This document shows, one piece after another, positions 63,401 through 64,000 of a stretch of 64,000 nt of DNA. Every line of letters starts with the position of its first letter. Position 1 is the stretch's first letter. Below the pieces are notes generated by a model. It did not search any database. It was not told the DNA's origin and was given only the letters and a program-made list of their open reading frames with translations. Origin of the DNA: Arenicola marina (Eukaryota > Annelida > Polychaeta > Arenicolidae); NCBI GenBank assembly GCA_964019135.1, contig OZ025263.1, forward strand, positions 19,073,123 through 19,137,122, written 5' to 3'. Made by a program: the position numbers and the translations under genes.

Positions 63401-64000
63401 GAGCTGTGACACCCAAGGTGGGATCAGTGTCACCCTTAGTGCTGACAATGTCAGTCGACGCCGGAGCTGTGACACCGGAAGTGGGATTAGTGTCACCCTT
63501 AGTGCTGACAATGTCAGTCGACGCCGGAGCTGTGACACCGAAGGTGGGATCAGTGTCACCCTTAGTGCTGACAATGTCAGTCGACGCCGGAGCTGTGACA
63601 CCGAAGGTGGGATCAGTGTCACCCTTAGTGCTGACAATGTCAGTCGACGCCGGAGCTGTGACACCCAAGGTGGGATCAGTGTCACCCTTAGTGCTGACAA
63701 TGTCAGTCGACGCCGGAGCTGTGACACCGGAAGTGGGATTAGTGTCACCCTTAGTGCTGACAATGTCAGTCGACGCCGGAGCTGTGACACCGAAGGTGGG
63801 ATCAGTGTCACCCTTAGTGCTGAAAATGTCAGTCGACGCCGGAGCTGTGACACCGAAGGTAGGATCAGTGTCACCCTTAGTGCTGACAATGTCAGTCGAC
63901 GCCGGAGCTGTGACACTAAAGGTGGGATCAGTGTCATCCTTTGTGCTGACAATGTCAGTCGACGCCGGAGCTGTGACACCGAAGGTAGGATTAGTGTCAC
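54491..64000 (-). CDS. Mucin-like transmembrane protein with EGF and SEA-like regions (3' part)
   Basis: Not recognised as a named gene. Exons from 5' to 3' on the minus strand: off-window to 61802; 61102-61218; ~60821-60953; 60351-60419; 59968-60134; 57709-57877; 55788-55929; 55077-55223; 54491-54673 (TAA). The first holds a Ser/Thr/Pro repeat of 21 residues, GVTAPASTDIVSTKGDTDPT plus F. The second is a phase 1-1 EGF module with six Cys (CASDPC, GICTTP, YLCACVG, ARC). Exons 3-5 look SEA-like (YVYTVKFTLLPNADF, then VKVTFTLELANETSE). Exon 6 carries one helix, WVVAVIMGVIVVMTTIVLFL, and a basic stop-transfer ARRLAKRR. The last three exons encode a tail of about 160 residues with YDYVPSREK. The frame through exons 3-4 is uncertain; the 5' end is outside the window. 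Confidence 0.75.
54777..54965 (-). mobile_element. tRNA-derived SINE, family B copy
   Basis: The reverse complement begins with a tRNA-like region (GGTGTATTGGTTATCGC, then GGATTTGAATTGGG) and ends GTGCGCACGAATGTGGCC plus TAAAAC, the family B 3' end. It lies in the last intron of the mucin-like gene. Confidence 0.5.
56430..56452 (+). repeat. Poly-G run
   Basis: About 22 G in a row in an intron of the mucin-like gene. Confidence 0.9.
56742..57420 (+). mobile_element. 5'-truncated LINE with (CTAC)n-type tail
   Basis: An open frame at 56763-57308 (181 codons) with KLRKSLSRFRCSAHNLSIE, then ENRICKHCAVRNVLVI, EDEYHVLLCCPKFMD and HTLEKRV. This is the Cys/His C-terminal region of an invertebrate LINE ORF2. 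It ends with GGGCCTGAAGGCCTTTTGAC, AAATAAA and an (ACCT)n tail. TATAGTATATAT occurs on both sides (about 56742 and 57423), a possible target-site duplication. Reads as the sense strand opposite to the host gene. Confidence 0.75.
57434..57665. mobile_element. hAT-like MITE
   Basis: A 232-bp element with perfect 14-bp terminal inverted repeats: CAGTGGCGGATCCA at the left and TGGATCCGCCACTG at the right. CAGTGGCGGATCC ends are typical of hAT-type elements. There is no coding capacity. It sits 43 bp from the 3' end of the transmembrane exon of the mucin-like gene. Confidence 0.8.
58240..58415 (-). mobile_element. LINE 3' fragment, copy 2
   Basis: Aligns with 49190-49360 over about 170 bp, including TGGAATGGAGTTTTTCCATT and ATCTTGTTTTGTCCGTTTTC. 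Confidence 0.7.
59107..59339 (+). mobile_element. Full-length tRNA-derived SINE with target-site duplication
   Basis: Flanked by an 11-bp direct repeat, CACGGGTTAAG, at 59096-59106 and 59340-59350. The head has an A box (GATAGCTCAGTGGACTAG) and B box (GGTTCGAGCCC). The body contains GGTCGCAGGATAAAGATC, and the tail is (AACC)n. Same family as 19066-19210. Confidence 0.85.
59938..59952 (+). repeat. Poly-C run beside a splice donor
   Basis: About 14 C just downstream (in minus-strand terms) of the donor of the exon ending at 59968, so the intron of the mucin-like gene begins close to a poly-G run. Confidence 0.8.
60473..60722 (-). mobile_element. SINE family B copy with internal 42-bp tandem repeat
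   Basis: Opens (plus view) with TTTAGGCCACTTTTGTGAAG, the family B 3' end. Between about 60555 and 60715 it holds about four copies of a 38-42 bp unit like GAGGCAGGAAGCATGGCTCA. It ends with CCCAACTGAGCTACGGGGG, the complement of a tRNA D-arm. Confidence 0.6.
61672..61730 (+). repeat. (GGTAA)n-like simple repeat
   Basis: Imperfect run of GGTAA/GGTACGG/GGTAAGATAA units in the intron downstream of the mucin repeat exon. Confidence 0.75.
61915..64000 (-). repeat. 63-bp coding minisatellite of the mucin-like gene
   Basis: About 33 copies of a 63-bp unit (21 codons, Ser/Thr/Pro-rich) running off the right edge. Minus-strand markers are GTCACAGCTCCGGCGTCGAC and TGACATTGTCAGCACTAAGG. Variation is mostly single substitutions (GAT/AAT, TTC/TTG/TCC), and no copy breaks the frame. 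A second frame is also open, only because the unit length is a multiple of three and lacks stops. Confidence 0.95.

Noticed and set aside
61883..64000. 705-codon Arg/Leu-rich minus-strand frame
   Set aside because: Alternate frame of the 63-bp coding repeat. The Ser/Thr/Pro frame is preferred because it reaches a strong donor and joins the EGF exon in phase.

Overview
The window is nuclear DNA of an animal: spliced genes with GT-AG introns, LINE, SINE and DNA-transposon debris, and an exceptional load of minisatellites. Lancelet (amphioxus, Branchiostoma) is my best guess. It rests on the mix of vertebrate-like SELENOO and CSAD/GADL1 proteins, an EGF/SEA/mucin-type receptor, and minisatellites seeded on splice sites, which I recall being described in amphioxus. 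The species is inferred, not proven.

Three genes can be reconstructed exon by exon. (1) SELENOO (+, 6827-20178) has 13 exons and encodes mitochondrial selenoprotein O. It ends V-T-Sec-S-S, with an in-frame UGA at 20167 and a good SECIS hairpin about 230 nt downstream. (2) A cysteine sulfinate/acidic amino acid decarboxylase of the CSAD/GADL1 group (+, 31434-47092) has 13 coding exons and a complete PLP-binding core. (3) The 3' part of a mucin-like membrane protein (-, 54491 to beyond 64000) has a 63-bp coding repeat array, an EGF module, a SEA-like region, a transmembrane helix and a cytoplasmic tail. Genes 2 and 3 converge.

Layout: 1-1.3 kb a MITE-like element; 3.3-6.6 kb a decayed MULE transposon with terminal inverted repeats and a triplicated internal segment; 6.8-20.5 kb SELENOO, whose introns carry 25-, 32- and 39-bp arrays; 20.5-31.4 kb intergenic, with 62-bp, C-rich and G-rich arrays; 31.4-47.1 kb the decarboxylase, whose introns carry 36-, 53-, 29-, 58- and 25-bp arrays plus a dead LINE; 47.1-54.5 kb intergenic, with a 38-bp array and L1-like LINE remains; 54.5-64 kb the mucin-like gene with a SINE, a hAT-like MITE and LINE fragments in its introns.

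The most striking signal is that three tandem arrays in two unrelated genes are built on splice junctions. SELENOO intron 9 begins with about 96 copies of a 39-bp unit carrying the exon 9 donor, and ends with about 7 decayed copies of a unit carrying the exon 10 acceptor. Decarboxylase intron 12 begins with about 54 copies of a 58-bp unit that duplicates the last 36 coding bases of exon 12 plus its donor. Both genes therefore carry dozens of strong decoy 5' splice sites directly downstream of the real one.
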